A DNA stretch of 5,255 nucleotides, from the NCBI GenBank assembly GCA_016782825.1, contig JADHXT010000275.1, positions 1 through 5,255 on the forward strand, read 5' to 3'. The stretch is from Candidatus Brocadiia bacterium. Lineage in GTDB: Bacteria; Planctomycetota; PUPC01; DSUN01. The notes beneath the pieces are model-generated. The model searched no databases. It worked only from the letters and a program-made list of their open reading frames with translations, and was not told the DNA's origin. A program made the translations under genes and the position numbers. Below, piece after piece: positions 4,949 through 5,255 of the stretch (its first letter is position 1; the number at the start of each line of letters is the position of its first letter).

Positions 4949-4999
4949 CCCCTTTTTCCCTCTGCTCCCCCTGCTGGCCTCTGCTCTCTCTGCGTGAGA
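4941..4999. other. Pyrimidine-rich tract with quadruplex potential on the minus strand
   Basis: The plus strand is almost all C and T, with runs of C at 4941-4944, 4949-4952, 4958-4960 and 4967-4971. The minus strand therefore has four G-runs of 3 to 5 with loops of 4, 5 and 6 bases, which fits the usual G3+N1-7 pattern. The later part repeats CTCTGC at irregular spacing. The tract lies about 50 bases before the -35 of the plus-strand promoter. No function is shown. Confidence 0.5.
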
Positions 5000-5017
5000 T
5001 CCTCAATGAAGCGTGGC

Positions 5018-5045
5018 TTGACACCGGGGGCGCGAACGCTAGGAT
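5018..5045 (+). promoter_or_regulatory. Sigma70-type promoter of the right-edge permease gene
   Basis: TTGACA (5018-5023, 6/6 to consensus), 16-bp spacer, TAGGAT (5040-5045, 4/6). The predicted transcription start near 5052 leaves a leader of about 34 bases to the TTG at 5086. The in-frame ATG at 5044 would fall inside the -10 element and so could not be used from this promoter. Confidence 0.6.
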
Positions 5046-5075
5046 GGATGGTGTCGGAGGCATCCTTCAGGGCAC

Positions 5076-5079
5076 GGAG
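5076..5079 (+). promoter_or_regulatory. Ribosome binding site of the permease gene (decides TTG start)
   Basis: GGAG, 6 bases before the TTG at 5086-5088. The alternative ATG at 5044 has no Shine-Dalgarno sequence at proper distance. Confidence 0.6.
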
Positions 5080-5085
5080 CGCATC

Positions 5086-5255
5086 TTGTCGCGAATCCTG
5101 ACCATCGCGTGGCGTGAGTTCAGCACCACCGTGTGCCGGGTGGGCTACATCCTGGCCACGGTGGGCACGCCGGTGTTCTTCCTGGTGATCGCCGGCATCG
5201 CCGCGTTGCCGTCGGTGCTGGCCATCAAGGAAGAGATGGCCGAGAGGAGCGCGCT
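5086..5255 (+). CDS. N-terminus of a probable ABC-2 type (NatB-like) transporter permease, 3' end cut by window edge
   Basis: Only 56 residues are visible. The start MSRILTIAWREF matches the pattern of ABC-2/NatB-type permeases, in which a short basic amphipathic stretch with an Arg-Glu pair precedes the first membrane segment. A hydrophobic stretch follows at about 19-46 (VGYILATVGTPVFFLVIAGI and on), then a charged segment with KEEMAER. In the family these proteins pair with an ATPase (NatA type) to export sodium or other substrates. No ATPase gene lies upstream here, so it must be downstream or elsewhere. I chose the TTG start for its GGAG at 6 bases and because the family N-terminus begins there. 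An in-frame ATG at 5044 would add 14 residues but overlaps the promoter -10. It is transcribed divergently from the protease operon. Another kind of membrane protein cannot be excluded from so short a fragment. Confidence 0.6.
   Translation, partial: MSRILTIAWREFSTTVCRVGYILATVGTPVFFLVIAGIAALPSVLAIKEEMAERSA

Noticed and set aside
4426..5085. tRNA, riboswitch or small RNA gene in the intergenic region
   Set aside because: I looked for a cloverleaf, a CCA end and known riboswitch cores and saw none. The structure present is explained by simple repeats.
4350..5101. Several open frames of 84-215 codons across the intergenic region
   Set aside because: They run through tandem repeats and palindromes, have no family resemblance, and cross a predicted promoter. 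The tripeptide repeats in them come from the 9-bp DNA repeat.

Overview
The window is a stretch of a high-GC bacterial chromosome. Coding-gene third positions are almost all G or C. It holds a tightly packed five-gene block on the minus strand (about 4425 down to 1), a repeat-rich intergenic region of about 660 bases, and the start of a plus-strand gene at the right edge. The genes are bacterial housekeeping and accessory metabolism. The intergenic short tandem repeats and hairpins look like repeats I remember from Planctomycetota and related environmental lineages. That placement is a low-confidence guess, since no marker gene in the window fixes the phylum.

Minus-strand block, in transcription order: an exported S41 carboxyl-terminal processing protease (4425-3109); tsaD, for the t6A tRNA modification (3089-2031); larB, for synthesis of the nickel-pincer nucleotide cofactor (2034-1267, overlapping tsaD by ATGA); a KHG/KDPG aldolase (1230-586); and a stand-alone ADP-dependent NAD(P)H-hydrate dehydratase, nnrD (565 to beyond the left edge, GTG start). 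Gaps are 19, -4, 36 and 20 bases, which indicates an operon. A near-ideal sigma70 promoter (TTGATT, 17 bp, TATAAT) lies 84 bases before the protease start codon. A second strong-looking promoter (TTGACA, 17 bp, TATATT) lies inside the 3' end of larB and could drive eda-nnrD separately.

Intergenic region 4426-5085: the protease leader with a 5' stem-loop; an 8-bp tandem repeat; a GC-rich inverted repeat; a 9-bp tandem repeat; a perfect 8-bp-stem hairpin; a 141-bp segment bounded by 13-bp imperfect terminal inverted repeats (MITE-like); another inverted repeat; and a pyrimidine-rich tract with quadruplex-forming potential on the minus strand. None of it looks coding.

Right edge: a TTGACA/16 bp/TAGGAT promoter and a Shine-Dalgarno-preceded TTG start open a plus-strand membrane protein. 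Its N-terminus resembles ABC-2 type (NatB-like) transporter permeases, and it is cut off after 56 residues.

How the genes fit together: the block mixes envelope proteolysis, translation fidelity, cofactor synthesis, sugar-acid cleavage and nicotinamide-nucleotide repair. The only biochemical thread I can name is pyridine nucleotide chemistry, since LarB starts from nicotinic acid adenine dinucleotide and NnrD repairs hydrated NAD(P)H. No new defence or mobile system is evident. The most interesting signals are the promoter embedded in conserved larB codons and the dense repeat mosaic.
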